From Paramarasmius palmivorus (Eukaryota > Basidiomycota > Agaricomycetes > Agaricales > Marasmiaceae): a stretch of DNA of 64,000 bases. The notes under the pieces were generated by a model. It searched no databases. It worked only from the letters and a program-made list of their open reading frames with translations, and was not told the DNA's origin. Numbering within the stretch: position 1 is the first letter of the stretch; every line of letters starts with the position of its first letter. Positions 48,018 through 61,349 of the stretch are shown here, piece by piece. Position numbers and translations under genes: made by a program. The stretch covers positions 248,001 through 312,000 of the forward strand of contig JAYKXP010000037.1 in assembly GCA_037176845.1 (NCBI GenBank), given 5' to 3'.

Positions 48018-50341
48018 TTTTGACGCCGACGGGATAAAAGACCATCCTGAAGAGCAGACTTTATATCAGTAAAAAATCGAAATGAAAGGTACGAAGACGT
48101 ACGTTGTAGTAGGCACAGGTACACCTTCGAGCCGTCCTAAATTCTGACTGCCAATGGTACGCCGTTTTTCGTTAGAAACCGCTGGCCACTTCCCATGGGC
48201 GAGAAATTCGGTACGCAAAAATAGTAGAATGCCATCTGGTAGCTGTCTCCGAAGACAGATGGTTCCTTTAATTCGACCTAGCCGTGTCCTGGACGTAGTA
48301 CCGAAAAAAAGGTGGTTGTTGGTTGACTTCTAGCCGGTTTCTAGCCCAAAAACCATGTAAACCATTCTTCTACCCTGTTTTCCTCCTCCAAAAGCCATGC
48401 TGACCGTTTCAAAGCGAACAGACCTTCCGCTGCAGTCGTTATCGCGAAGTTGAGAAGGGTTTCGTACTCGTTCCTGGAGGTGAATGATGAATGATGCAGC
48501 TCGGTAGCTTCATTGAATTCACAGCTTACTAGTCATTGAGACCGTCATCTAGAGCAGCGTAAGAGGAAATTGAATGGCCATTGAGAGTTTCAGTGAACTG
48601 TATAAAGTAATGGTTCCGGAGGAAGAGCATGTTATAACGACATACGTCACGCTTCACGTCTTCCCTTCGTTCTCTCACGTCCATCGTTCAAACCTCACTC
48701 AAAGAGTACGCCACGGCACGGTTAATCTTACTGTAACCTGTTTTACTCGGAATCCAGGGAAAATGGAACCATGATGCGCAGGAGCAACGCTCACCTTGAA
48801 TAATAAATCTATAAGTGTGTTCTTGCAATGCCACGCTTCACGACCCCACGGTTCTCCAACAGTACGTGTTTTTATTATCAGTGATGTAAGTGTATTGAAG
48901 AATGTCTGATAGATTGGACCGTTGGACTGGATTATGAGCCTATCATAGCGTTTCTAGTGCGATATCCATAGCTAATGCACGATAAGGTGTCGACCTAGAC
49001 CAAATCGCACTACGACACGTAACGCGAGTCTGTGGTGAGTTCATGACGGTTGGAGCATAATGCATCAATTCGTTGGGTCCTGGGCTGGAACAGAAGATCG
49101 TCTCATTCTCAGCAGACTCGTGAGCGGGACTTTGTCCTAGGAAAGCCAGAAATAATGAATGGTGTACACTCATTTATCCGTGCGTTACCCTTTATCGGTA
49201 TCCGAATTCACTATGTGCTCATTTCCGGTCTTTGTAGTGCAGTGATCTCCCCTAGGCCCTTCCAAAGTATTCGGCATATGAATCCAAGGTCCATTTTTCA
49301 CTAGCACATCATCCCTGATCACACACGTGAAGGGTCTTAGGTCGGTTGGGTGGGCAGCTCACGGATTCATGTACTCTCCTATCGCATCTATCTTGTTCAC
49401 CACATCTTTGCAGGATGGCAATTCTGCCTTCTGGGATGAACACAGCATTGTTAAAACCTTATCTTGAGTCAGTCGACATCTCGCTTGACATGATTTCGAG
49501 GGAACAGCGTGGCATCTCTGTGACGTGCACTGTAAGCGCAATCTCTCGGTTACTGAATACTAAGAGGCTAATCTGAAGAGAAAGCAGGTTTGGGAGCGAT
49601 TGGGTCAGGTGGAAATTAAGAGTAGCAGAGAGCAGTTCGAGGAGGAATAGGCAAGGAGAGAGAACAACACCAGATCCAGGTCCTGTTACGCGATACCATG
49701 GATCGGCCGCTCCTGTGCTATACGCATGGCGTTGCATCACGCGTGCCACGCGTGGACTCGAGTTTACTGCAGAAAACGACGATGCCCAGACGACTCTGAA
49801 CGGTGTGATTGGTGCGCCAAGTAATCATCGGCCTCTACGCCAAGTCCAGGTACTCTTGAACATTTCCGATGAATGGAAGCTCAAGAAAAAGGTCTTACCT
49901 TCAAGTTCACGTTTGCTAGACATTGAATAGACAGACGACTAACGTCGGGTGGACGTCGGATAGACATGTAGCGGCATCCTAAAATGTCGTCTACACATAC
50001 TTCAAAGGCTGTACATGATTTTCTGTGAGGCCGGCTGTTATTTCCTTTAGATTTATCAACTAACATATCTCAACCTGTACAGCGTTTCACGACCCCGCTA
50101 GCAATGTCGTATTCCAGTCATTCTACGAAGGAAGACTTGTCACTTACTTCGATACCTTGCCAACACCTTCTAGCTTCTTCAACTTGCTGGATATCAACTG
50201 GATATACTCTCCGACGTTTATCCCGAGCTCTTTCTAATCAACCGCGTAAACTCATGAGCCCCCCAGTCATTTGATCCCCACGGGTTTACTAGGGCTGAAC
50301 TACAACAGTCGTATCTCGCCGATGCTCTTGGCCCACATGCA
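48018..50341. other. long intergenic region
   Basis: No gene supported over 2.3 kb. Short open frames (for example the minus-strand 49459-49749) show no domain. The block 49922-49966 is repeated upstream of the second xylanase (52767-52810). Confidence 0.4.
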
Positions 50342-50349
50342 TATAAAAG
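50342..50349 (+). promoter_or_regulatory. TATA box of xylanase 1
   Basis: TATAAAAG, 58 bases before the ATG at 50407; the second xylanase has the same octamer at an equivalent distance. Confidence 0.6.
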
Positions 50350-50406
50350 TGAAGTGGACTGGATGTGAACCCCAGGATTTAGCTCTCAGACTCAAAGGAC
50401 ATCGAC

Positions 50407-51208
50407 ATGGTCTCATTCGCCTGGTTCATCGCAGCCGCTGCCTCAGTTGCTAGCGTCATTGCTACACCAGTCAATGTGACTGAAGGACTCGGACTGCTTG
50501 CTGCTCGTGCTGGTACCCCTAGCTCAGCTGGTACCCACAGTGGTTACTACTATTCCTGGTGTGTTATTTCTCTCGATATTCTCAACCTTGCACTCAGAGT
50601 TCGCAGGTGGACCGATGGTGCCGCACAGGCTACCTACACCAACAACAACGGAGGATCCTACTCTCTGCAATGGTCCGGAAACAATGGTAACCTCGTTGGT
50701 GGAAAGGGATGGAACCCAGGAAGCAACTCTCGGTACGTCACAGTCACTGTTCTCAGAATCGACCACTTATTGCTATGTACGCATATCCAGAACCATCAAC
50801 TACAGCGGTACATACCAACCCAATGGTAACAGCTATCTCGCCGTCTACGGTTGGACTCGTAGCCCCCTTATCGAGTACTACGTCGTCGAATCGTACGGCT
50901 CCTATAACCCATCTTCGGCTGCTCAAAGGAAGGGTACAGTCACCTGTAATGGCGCCTCGTACGACGTTCTTACTACCTGGCGCTACAACGCACCCTCTAT
51001 CGATGGTACCCAGACATTCCAGCAATTCTGGAGCGTGAGGAACCCAAAGAAGCAACCTGGAGGAAGCATTAGCGGCACCGTTGATGTTGCATGCCACTTC
51101 AATGCATGGAGGAACTTTGGAATGAACTTAGGTAGTCAGCACAACTACCAGATCGTCGCCACCGAGGGCTACTTCAGCAGCGGAAGTGCTACCATCAATG
51201 TTTCCTAA
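50407..51208 (+). CDS. GH11 endo-beta-1,4-xylanase, copy 1
   Basis: Exons 50407-50558, 50607-50732 and 50791-51208 encode 231 residues. Signal peptide [19 protein letters not shown], a short propeptide, then [75 protein letters not shown] (nucleophile Glu in PLIEYYVVE), [27 protein letters not shown], and the acid/base Glu in [10 protein letters not shown] near the end. Single-domain GH11 jelly roll without a CBM. It would cut beta-1,4-xylan outside the cell. The tandem copy at 53205 has identical exon lengths. Confidence 0.95.
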
Positions 51209-53139
51209 AGAAGCTCTGAGATAGGTCGCTGCTAGGTGTGTATCATAGTACCCTGCATTCCGGTTCTGAAGCTAACTCTATATGCGTGCAGCATGGCCTT
51301 CGTAATCTGCCTGCTCAAGCACGAGCGTTTCTTGGTGGTTGTTTACCTCACTTTGTATAAAGGCCAGCTGAATTCTAGTGAATGTATTGATACTTTCTTC
51401 GAGTCTATTCGATGACACCGCCAGGGGAAGGTTTCCATCTCGCAATAGCCTGTAGGACAACGGCCGCTACATTCCTTTGGTGGCTTCTTTGACTGCGAGG
51501 TAAGATCAGCTCCTATTTTCAGCAGCAAACAGCAAACTCGTCGGATGACGTTGATAGGATAAAATATTAGCGTACGCCTTTCGCAAGGGCGGGACCAATT
51601 TGCTCGACCCTTCACCAAGTGGCAACCAAGCGGAATTTTGTCGGAATATACTATGACTTGGTAGGTTGTGAGCATGGTCACCGAAGCCCGCACAGAAAGA
51701 CGCCACAAAAAATCACGCTATCGCGCTCGTCGCTAGGTGAATTATCTGAATAAACTCCGTGCAAATTCAGAGCGGACACAACGCGAATTTCACACTAACA
51801 GTTTCGAATTGTCTACTATAAGATAGTAATAGCTTACCCAAAGCTCATGCGTGTATAGAGTGCTTAGTGGATATATCTACCCAGACTGAGTCTACGTAGG
51901 TATGTCATCCGGATTTCCTGAAACATTAGTAAAGGCATGAGAATACGAGGGTCATGCTGGGCCGTAACTTGCAACTTAAACGAGAAAGCGTTGGATGAGG
52001 TCTTTTACCCACGCCTATTTCCTTTCTTTACCATCACCATTTGACCGGACAAACGCTCGCCACCAAAACAAGTAGGCTCTGGGGCATGATTGAACGTGAT
52101 ATTCGCTTATGGTGAGTCTTCCATGAGTATTTTTCAAACTATACGTGGTTGAACGTAGAACAACCACAGTGGCTCGTTTCATCGGATCAATTTGTCGTTT
52201 TATGTCGCAATGAATCATGCCACCAACATACTACGCTTTCGAGAGCGATGACATCTGGATATGTCGGAGTTTTGCGGACCATTTACTACGCCTAAATGGT
52301 TTTGCCTCCAGGAACACGCGGAAGCTGGTTGGAAAGAGCGTTCTTCTCGGTGCGTCTTCTCTGGTTTCTGGCAGCAGTCCATTAGTAGACACAAGTCCGT
52401 TTTTTTTTTCAGCGACCCCGGATGCTCCGAATACACCCCGAACAAACCCAGGAAGAACGCTAAACTCGCCCTCAAAGCTTCAACTATCACGAAACCTTTG
52501 CACGACGTACGAATGAAAACAGTAAAGTGACGAGGTTCTATGGCATGTGATCACTTGGCTGTTCGTAAAGAGGTTGTACTATGCCACGGGAGATCCGAAC
52601 AGGCTCGAGATTCAGTATACATGTGGCACAGCGGACGCCGTTTGATCTCTTCGCAAGTATAACATTCGTTAAATGCAAGTCCCGCGGCCAGCTGAAAGGT
52701 ACTCTCGATTATCAGATCATGATGGGATGCAAGGATCTCATTTTCCTATTCATTTTTCTGCGGGGGATTGAATAGCTATCGACTAACATCGGGAGGAAGT
52801 CGGATGGATGAGCATCTGTCATTCGCAAGTTATACGACACATATCTCGTTCTTTTTCCTTGCTAAAGGTGCAAAATACGGTGAGTAGTGTTTGTGGTGAC
52901 TACAGTAACACTTTATATTCATCCTCAGCGGCTAAGAGCCTAGCAGGCGATGGACGATTTGATCATATGATTGGCATATCACGGCTCGCACCCCAGCGCA
53001 CCGATATTTTTCCTGTGCTCTGTTGATTCAGCCGCATGCGTTTGAAGCAACTTCAGTCAATGAATACTCTCCGGGACAAATAGGGTTGAACTTGGGCTGA
53101 ACTTTGACAGTGTCTGCCCGACGTCCCTGGTAGGATCCG
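51209..53139. other. intergenic between tandem xylanases
   Basis: No gene supported. Ends with the duplicated upstream block 52767-52810 (ATTGAATAG...CGACTAAC-TCGGG...GTCGGAT), the counterpart of 49922-49966, showing that the duplication included upstream sequence. Confidence 0.45.
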
Positions 53140-53147
53140 TATAAAAG
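53140..53147 (+). promoter_or_regulatory. TATA box of xylanase 2
   Basis: TATAAAAG, 65 bases before the ATG at 53205. The leader repeats CAGCTCTCAG twice and then shares CTCTCAGACTCA with the leader of copy 1. Confidence 0.6.
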
Positions 53148-53204
53148 CAGACCAACTGGAAAGAAACCATCAGCTCTCAGCTCTCAGACTCAGAAGTCAT
53201 CGAC

Positions 53205-54005
<801 letters not shown>

Positions 54006-54569
54006 AGGATCTTGGTGGTCAGGTAGTCGCTGGGTGAGCTTCCTGCTCAACCTCTGACTCTCGAAGTTGACTTCTCATTCAGTGGTTTCCCAAATCTGCC
54101 TGCTCAAGCTCGAGTTCTTTTTGGAGTTATCGAACGTTGTATCGCACATTTTGTACAAATTGCCTGCATTCCAATGAGGATCACCTATTCTTCCTTCACT
54201 ACTTGGTACTGGGTTTCCAAATTTCACATACGACGATCATACACATCTGCAGTCAGGCAGCCTCCTTCTACACATGTGGGTGGTTGCTGGTATGGTATCC
54301 GCGCCCCCAGCGAGTCCACTGCAACAATGCCCAGCCCAAATCTGGGTCTTCCTACATGCTCGACTTCTTACTAAGTCCAAACCTGATTCTTTCCTGTTCC
54401 TTCTCACGGGTGGGCACATTTGACTGGGTCTGCATAGAAAGTCATTGAGCAACCCATCGAATATTAGCATTGAAAGCACGTACAGAGCCAGTCGCACCAG
54501 AGCCTTCGCTGGAGGCCATCCTAGCCTTCGTCTTGTTCCACTTTTCAATCTCTGTTCGGTCACATAGCA
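54006..54569. other. intergenic between convergent genes
   Basis: 3' flank of xylanase 2 and of the unknown-family gene. No gene supported. Confidence 0.45.
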
Positions 54570-56607
54570 TCAACACTGCCGACGACTCCAATAACAGGAA
54601 CGTAACGTACTTTCCATAGTACTGCTTTGAGTCTGGTCTATGTATTCCTCTGAGTGGAAGTTTGATTATCAACAACTTCAAGGGTCGAGTAGTACAATCA
54701 ACGTACGTGGAAGTACCGATTTATTGCTAGTGATGGCCCCATCCCCTTCGTTATAGGTTTCATAGGTACTACCACCGCTGTTTCCTGGAGAGGCTACTTG
54801 GGGGACATATTTTGCTGTGGGTAGGATTGTGAGGACATGCTGGCAAAGCACGGCAGAATACGTGACTCACCCCCTAGCGTTAATAGGTCGGAATCATGGA
54901 GAGTCACAGGAAAGTCGCCCGTGTTCTTCGTAAGAGTATGTCCGGCATTTAAATTCGTCGGTATATCGTTGGCATCTTGACCATCCTCTATAAAGTGCAA
55001 ATGAGATAATCAGTTATAATGACATCGTGGCTAACCAAACAGACAGCTACTCACTGCCATGTACGCGTGTCTTGACCAAAGTATTCGCGAAATCACCGAC
55101 ATTAGTAGTGGAGACGGTATCACTAGCGATGTGGCGAACCGTGCCGGCGCCAAAAGCGGTTTCTTTACGCTGTTCTTCAGAGCGAGGCTTTAGGAATACG
55201 GCGCCTTTTCTTTGATGAGCTCGGTAAGCCCATAGCTAGAAAGAAATTGGCCTACCGTCTTCCACGCAAATGTCATGAGTTGCTAGCATCCGATCAATCA
55301 ACGTTTCTGCACCAGGCATAGAATTATCTAAACCATTGTTGTCAGTGACATATCGATGGACAAGGGAACACAGTTACCTTTCTCAGAAAGAACGGCTACC
55401 CAATCATTGTCGCAAGTCACCGCAATCATTGCGTCCCTTCTCCGTTGCAAGAGTGCTTCGTTAACAGCCATCAGGGGATGATTCGGCTAAAGCCAGGCCT
55501 AAGTTAGGTGCTCTTACTGCTAAAAAGCGCTCACCTGTTTGGTCATCTCGTTTGTGAGGTGCACCGTCTCCGATTCATGAGGATTCCCGTGATCAGCAGA
55601 CCCAGACCTTGGCTCGGTTTGCACCCCTGAAGAGCCGCCAAATGGTACCCACTTCCCCGTACCTCGTGGTGATATCCACTTATTTCCTGTCGCCATCTCA
55701 TTCTGATTTGGCGCCGAAACCGCCACTTCGACCTCATGCCTGGACCACGGATTCTGCAATGAAACACAGATACCACGGACAAACAATGTCTGGTTGCATT
55801 TCGCGTTGCTGTCTTCGGAGCGTCGGGATGTAACGGTCGTCGGATTGAATGTCGACTTTGCTAGCTTGACCCTGGTGCTGGCGATACCCAGAGCGTTGAA
55901 CTCCAGAGAACACGACGCCTCGTTGGAACTTCCATCTACTACCACAACTTCCCAAGCGCTCGAAAAAATGGATTCGGTGATGAGATAGAGGCTGCCATTA
56001 ATGACCCCGTATTCGAGGTCGCCGTTGACAAACCTATACCAGGATTCGCCATTCGCTTTCGCATAGTTTAAGAAACGGTCTTTCTCGAGACAAGTCCTGT
56101 GATTGGCACCGCTGGAAGGTAGAAGGAGTGCACCCTTTGCTTTCGAGAAGCTGACGGCGAATCCCCCGCCGCCACCGAAAGCTAAGCCACTAGTTGGATA
56201 GTATTAACGACGAAAGACAATTGATTCGGATAATTGACCACGTACGGGGGTGTAACTGATGCATTCACATCGACTGCCCAGTGCTTGGCACCTGCACTGT
56301 ACAATGGAATCTCCGGAGACAGATAGTTCTTCGTACCGTCAATCCGACGGTTCCATGGCATAGGTTTGAATCCAGGAGGGACGCCGTTGCACCGGTTGAG
56401 AGCATAGTCCTCAGATTCGCAGACATTGAAAATGCGTACGAATCCGCCACTGTCAGAGAGAAAGCCAACATCGCCGATACATATCTGTTCTTCCCGGATG
56501 TCAGTCGGCAGTTCGATGTTGGGCTCGGGAACCCAGAGGCCATGCCCGTGTCGTAGAGGGTATAGCCGCTCCCGGTAGAGTTGAGCTGCAGACGTAATGT
56601 CGGGCAT
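54570..56607 (-). CDS. uncharacterised basidiomycete protein, copy 2 (full length)
   Basis: Start MPDITSAAQLYRERLYPLRHG at 56607. Blocks: GHGLWVPEPNIELP, ICIGDVGFLSDSGGFVRIFNVCES, GVPPGFKPMPW, then GLAFGGGGGFAVSFSKAKGALLLPSSGANHRTCLEKDRF, WYRFVNG, LYLITESIFSSAWEVVVVDG, TLFVRGICVSLQN, GKWVPFGG, HPLMAVNEALLQRRRDAMIAVTCDNDWVAVLSE, MPGAETLIDRMLATHDICVEDG. Beyond the end of copy 1 it adds VFLKPRSEEQRKETAFGAGTV, LNAGHTLTKNTGDFPVTLHDSDLLTLG, VASPGNSGGSTYETYNEGDG and a last exon ending SCYWSRRQC at 54570. Intracellular; function unknown. The 'DxDWxxVLSE' plus 'xxLIDRML' part looks like a regulatory module in the family, but this is only an impression. Confidence 0.72.
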
Positions 56608-58126
56608 CGTGATTCGTAGTATGGAGGTCTTAGTGGAGGATAGTAGCTTAAGATTGGAAGGAGAGTCAAACGCTAGTGGATGTTCTGCAGGAAACAGGAG
56701 AACCGTCAGTCAGATGCCCGAAAGTATAAGAGAAAATACCAACTAGGGCGCTGGACCAAACGTAGTCAAAGTAGACCCTGGCCATTAATTACATCTGTCT
56801 ATCAAGAAGTGGCGCTAGCGCCCTGTAGTGCATCCGAAAACAAAGATCAATTCGCGTCGAAGACAACAGCTCTAGGAACGGTGACAGGACAGTGGTCAGA
56901 TAAATTGAGGTCCACTACCAAAAGAAGGTTATTGAGTGCATACGAGGGACTACTTGGACCTCATACAATGAATGTGCGCTACTTGAAACCACGCAGGAAG
57001 CCTCCCAATCACGGGTCGGCATCTAGCATGATGAATGATACTGGACATTTCGCCTCAGGTGCTTCACAGACGTGTTACAGGTGGCGTGATCACAATGCCA
57101 GACTATCTGAAATTGTGAGTGTGAGATTCAGGGAGACTAAACATGATGTGAATCTACGTACCCCGGCGATTAGCAAATCCAGACGTGAAATACGATAATC
57201 CCTGAATTTGTATAGTTGTGCGAGAGCATGTTCAGATTCGAACTCGGAAGCACAATGTGGTCAGAGGAACATGACCAGGCGCTTGTCAATGCGCCCGTGT
57301 AGCCTCGTTCCACCCAACCACATCTTTGGTCGCCTGCTCCAGCGTTCGTGGGCGTTCGTGAGCCATAGCGGATAGCACTGTTGACGCTGTGAACAGACTT
57401 CTATGGGTTCGATAGGGTGCGTGGCGCTTCCGTCGGAGAACTATCCTCGAAGCACCACTACCATCCATGAGCAAATGGCGAGAACTACTGGGAGGAGCCT
57501 ATGAAAACCGTGAGCTCCAGTGGCACTGGAAGGCTATGATGCCGTACCGTATCTTGTCTTCCGACGACTTCGAGGGTTCAAAGTTGGCGCTTCGGATGTC
57601 AGATGATACTTGAGAAGCAATTCTTGATGCTGAAAAGGAGCGCCAAAGATTATTCAATGCGCAAACTTGGCACCACAGTCTGTAATGCCGGCTTTGCAAC
57701 TCGATCATGATACGGTATGAGAGCCGGTATTGACTATTGCGGAGTGTTTTCTGATTCGAAGGATTCACCATCCGGGATAGGGTTACTGATGGAGATTCAG
57801 TATGAGTGACGAGTCGTGTTGGAGAAGATTGTTTGCTCACCACCTTTGTCGTCGGAGAAGTGAGCCACTTAGTTGAAATCTTATGAGGATGAAAAAAAAA
57901 ATTCGCCGTGGAAAGCAGACGTCCATACTAGCGCCCGCTATCCAAGCAAGCCACCAGCGTGAAGGCGCTATGAGGGTTGACCCGGAATCTCGGAAAACAG
58001 TTGGCAGTAAGATAACCAGATTCGTGTTCAATACGCGATGTACAAGTAGTTATATCCTACGACAGACGTGAGCTATGTGTCATGCCAGATAGGACCGGTG
58101 CTCACCTATACTTTGAGCTCCCATAA
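56608..58126. other. intergenic
   Basis: A plus-strand frame of 172 codons (56680-57198) is rich in Arg/Lys/Ser, has no domain and no neighbour similarity, and is treated as chance. Minus-strand frames at 57499-57843 and 57837-58031 are equally unsupported. Confidence 0.35.
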
Positions 58127-58400
58127 CTACAACCAAATCTTTTTGGCCTCCTCGCCCTTCTGCTTCCTGGTTTTGAATGGTATTCTCTGGCCGCCAACGG
58201 CAAACCCGGGCTAGGAGATCATATCAGTAACGAGAATAAAACCGTCAATAAGTTGACTCGAACATACCTTGATCACGGCTGCATCCAGAGATACTTCTCT
58301 GTCTTTATGCCCCTTGAACGTGGATAGAGCTTGTAACAGATACGATATCCAACCGGTGCAAATAAGGTCGAAATGACTACCTAAGTGGCATTAGTTTCTG
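58127..58400 (-). CDS. C-terminal exons of an unrecognised protein
   Basis: Two exons join cleanly: SHFDLICTGWISYLLQALSTFKGHKDREVSLDAAVIK, then after a GTATGT...TCCTAG intron, PGFAVGGQRIPFKTRKQKGEEAKKIWL and a stop at 58127. The composition and splice signals are convincing, but no start or upstream exon was found; frames upstream are broken by stops. It may be the 3' end of a truncated gene. The family is not recognised. Confidence 0.4.
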
Positions 58401-59911
58401 AACGTTTAAAAGGAATAATCAATAACATACTGCTCTGGTTTCGTTCAAGTAGCTGGTTTCATGTTCTATGTTTTAGGTATTCCGAGACGTAGTTTAAGGT
58501 TCAGATATCGAGGAAGCTCTACGAATAACGGAGACGTCAGCTTCATGTAGAGATTGGAAAAAATGACTCACATGAACAATATATTACAAGTACCCGCCGA
58601 TATGACTTCTGCATGTGTTGAGACGATAGTGTTTAGACTGTTAATTGTGGCTTCGGGCTTCGAGCTTGAGGGGGCCCTAAAATGTTTAGAGCAATTACAA
58701 CTGACGGTCAACGGCCTAATACCGACGATTCCACTAGTTCAACCCAACCGTCTCGGCCTGTTTGAATTTCCGAGTTTGAGTCGTGCGAGCGGGATGGTAA
58801 ACTGTGGACACGCTTTTGGACGATTAGAAGCGTTTATCAAAGAACCTTGTCGGTGAGTACGATCAAGACGCAGCAAGACGCTCCGCCAGCCGCGAAACGT
58901 CACGTGTTGTCGGCCTGTCATGCATGTCATGGTTGACCTTACATACATAGTCTCCCCAAGGCAGAATCTCTAACGGCTGCGGGCACCTGGACAGAGAAGA
59001 TAGTACAGTATTAGTAGTCGCTCTAACTTCTCAGTTCTAGACTCTGTAAACTTGTGTGAAGAGCCACGTGATCGTTCCAAGCCACTGATGAGCTGTACAG
59101 TTTTTCGGAAACTGCCGGTGATCATTTCTATACCACCCGCGAGTTCACGACTCTATGCTTCAAGCTTGCTAAGTCTGTCTATGACTTGTTACTCTTGCTT
59201 TTTCTGCTATTGTTGATTGACTAATGCCCCATAATCTGAGTCCTGACAGTATCGGGGTTGAACGTTGAACACGGAAGGCAGCAGAGACTCGCTCTTTGGG
59301 TCCAAATAGCACCGCCGAAGCAGTCGTCACTGACTGTTAAATCAACCTGGAAAACCAAGCTGCGCGGACTGTCTTTTTAACGCCACTCATGGTGCCTTTT
59401 CCTATGCCCTCTGTCAGACTCTATCGATGTAGATTGCGCACTGCATCACGATCGTACGTCCTAACGAAGCCATGCGACAGCCTACAGATAAACGAAGGAT
59501 CGTAATGACAAAGTCTCCGACTCTTTCGAGAACTAACATGCATATACTGCATCTCAGGACCTGGTAAGTTTCATACAAACCGTTGGAAACTCATTGCTAA
59601 ACCATAATTACCTATGCCAGGTTGAGAATTAATCATTGAGAGAACACAGACCGACTGCTCATGGTACCGTTTGTCCAGTCGCAACATAGATGCTGTAGTG
59701 TAGTTCCCGTGTTTATCAACGTGAAACATGAAAAGCACCCAGGACACGTTGTATTCCTAGGCATCTCTACAATCTATTCGCGCTGAAGGACATTCCTGAA
59801 TCAAGGCAGGACCAGATCGAACGCGTGGTACCAGGCAAAAAGATACTGTAGATTGGCAACGAAAATAACGGTACATATATTTCTTCAAACGAAAATGCAT
59901 ATCTTTCCCTC
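58401..59911. other. intergenic
   Basis: No gene supported. A plus-strand frame at 58554-58856 shows no domain. Confidence 0.4.
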
Positions 59912-61349
59912 TCAGGACAAGGCAGGATCGTTCTCAGCAAAGAATTCGTAACTGTCTGCGTTCTAGTAATACGTAGATCAGATTGGTATTGGACGCTCAG
60001 CAACTGAAGGAGCTTGAGGAGACCAACCTTGATTGCCTGTTTGGGTTTACTAGACGCAAGCGATTTAGCGTCACTTTGTCCATACACGATATCGTCAGTC
60101 CCTGCGATCCGCTTAAAGTGCGAAACCTCGTGGACCAAAGTTCCAGCCTGGGAGTCGGTTCCGGTGAGAGGAGCTCCCCAGAAGGCACCACAAATGTTGA
60201 TGATACCGTATTTACCAACTATATAACAAAATAAAACAGGATCAGAATCGAACGACGCGGATATCAGTGAGAGAGAGAGAGAGATAGACTTACCAGTAAC
60301 AAACGCATACACATCAGAATCCGTGCAAGAACAATCATACGTCTCGCCAGAGAAGGCGTAACCCTTGATAGCTTTAAAGTTCTTGGCAACCTTTTTCTTG
60401 CGAGCCGCAGTGTAGGTTCCGAACCAAGTGGTGTAGCGAGCAGTTCCACTACTCAGAGAGTGGACGTAACTGGAGGAGTGATCATTTCAGTAAGCGCGCG
60501 ACTGCCGATGAATAGTTAATACTTACGAACTGGCGCTACTGGCATATTTGGCAGCAGCGGTGGCAGCGTCGGCGATTTGACTCTTCTGGGTGGCAGAGCA
60601 ATGCTTGTAGGTGGCTTTCTTCTCGACCTTTTCGAGATGAGTACCAGCGGCTTCCGAGTCGGGGTGACCGAGGCCCAGGTCAAGATCAAGGCCAAGATCA
60701 AGGTCGGGGAGGTCGAGGACGAGTTCACCCTTGATATTAACCTGGGATGATGTCTCCTGATTAGCGCGAAGCTCAATCAGCTCATTGGTGGCAGGGTCAA
60801 TGATCTGGAAGAAGTTGTCCGCATGGATATCATAAAGACCCTCTCCGGGAAGCGTAAAGTTATACGCAGACGACACTGTCAAATGTTTGAGTTTACGAAT
60901 ATACAATGCCCTTTCGAAACTACCCACGATCATGCTCAACCTTGATAGATTTACCAGGCTCGAGGACCACAATCGACTCCTCCAACTTGGCAGCATGCTC
61001 GGGTACGAACTTGAGCTTGACACCGTTGAAGCTGGGTGTAACACCCTGTATATCGGTGATACCAAACGCCTCGGTGGGGAGAGTGGATAAAACACCGCGA
61101 GGGTCTTTCAAGATCTTCAAGGTCTCGTCTCCGGTGTTTTGCAAGGAAGCGACGACTTTCAGGTTTTTGATGCCGTCAACGTTCTCCGGACCTGTCATGG
61201 CGGTGGAGTTAACAATAATGGCAACAGTGGTGGTGGAAGACATGCTACGCACTGGAAACGGAAAGAGAGAGGCCGCGCGAGGCTGAGACGGCGATTGCGG
61301 ACAGGCAAAGGCCAATAAGGGCAGAGTGAAGATTAGCGGAGAATTTCAT
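59912..61349 (-). CDS. M35 deuterolysin-type metalloprotease (peptidyl-Lys endopeptidase-like), secreted
   Basis: Start MKFSANLHSALIGLCLSAIAVSAS at 61349, a signal peptide. A long propeptide follows: NSTAMTGPENVDGIKNLKVVASLQNTGDETLKILKD, FNGVKLKFVPEHAAKLEESIVVLEPGKS, FTLPGEGLYDIHADNFFQIID, and an acidic DLPDLDLGLDLDLGLG run. The mature part starts near ATYKHCSATQKSQIADAA and includes YSSGTARYTTWFGTY-like residues, CSCTDSDVYAFV and GIINICGAFWGAPLTG. The zinc site is HEVSHF with the downstream GTDD, the aspzincin pattern (HExxH plus GTxxD). The end is DSYEFFAENDPALS at 59912. It resembles the Grifola/Pleurotus lysine-specific endopeptidases. Extracellular protein digestion is expected. Five or six exons, all GT-AG. 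Confidence 0.9.

Noticed and set aside
56680..57198. 172-codon plus-strand open frame rich in Arg and Lys
   Set aside because: No domain, no splice extension and no similarity to neighbours; composition fits chance translation.
60264..60290. GAGA run as a repeat of interest
   Set aside because: A short dinucleotide run inside an intron of the protease gene; common and uninformative.
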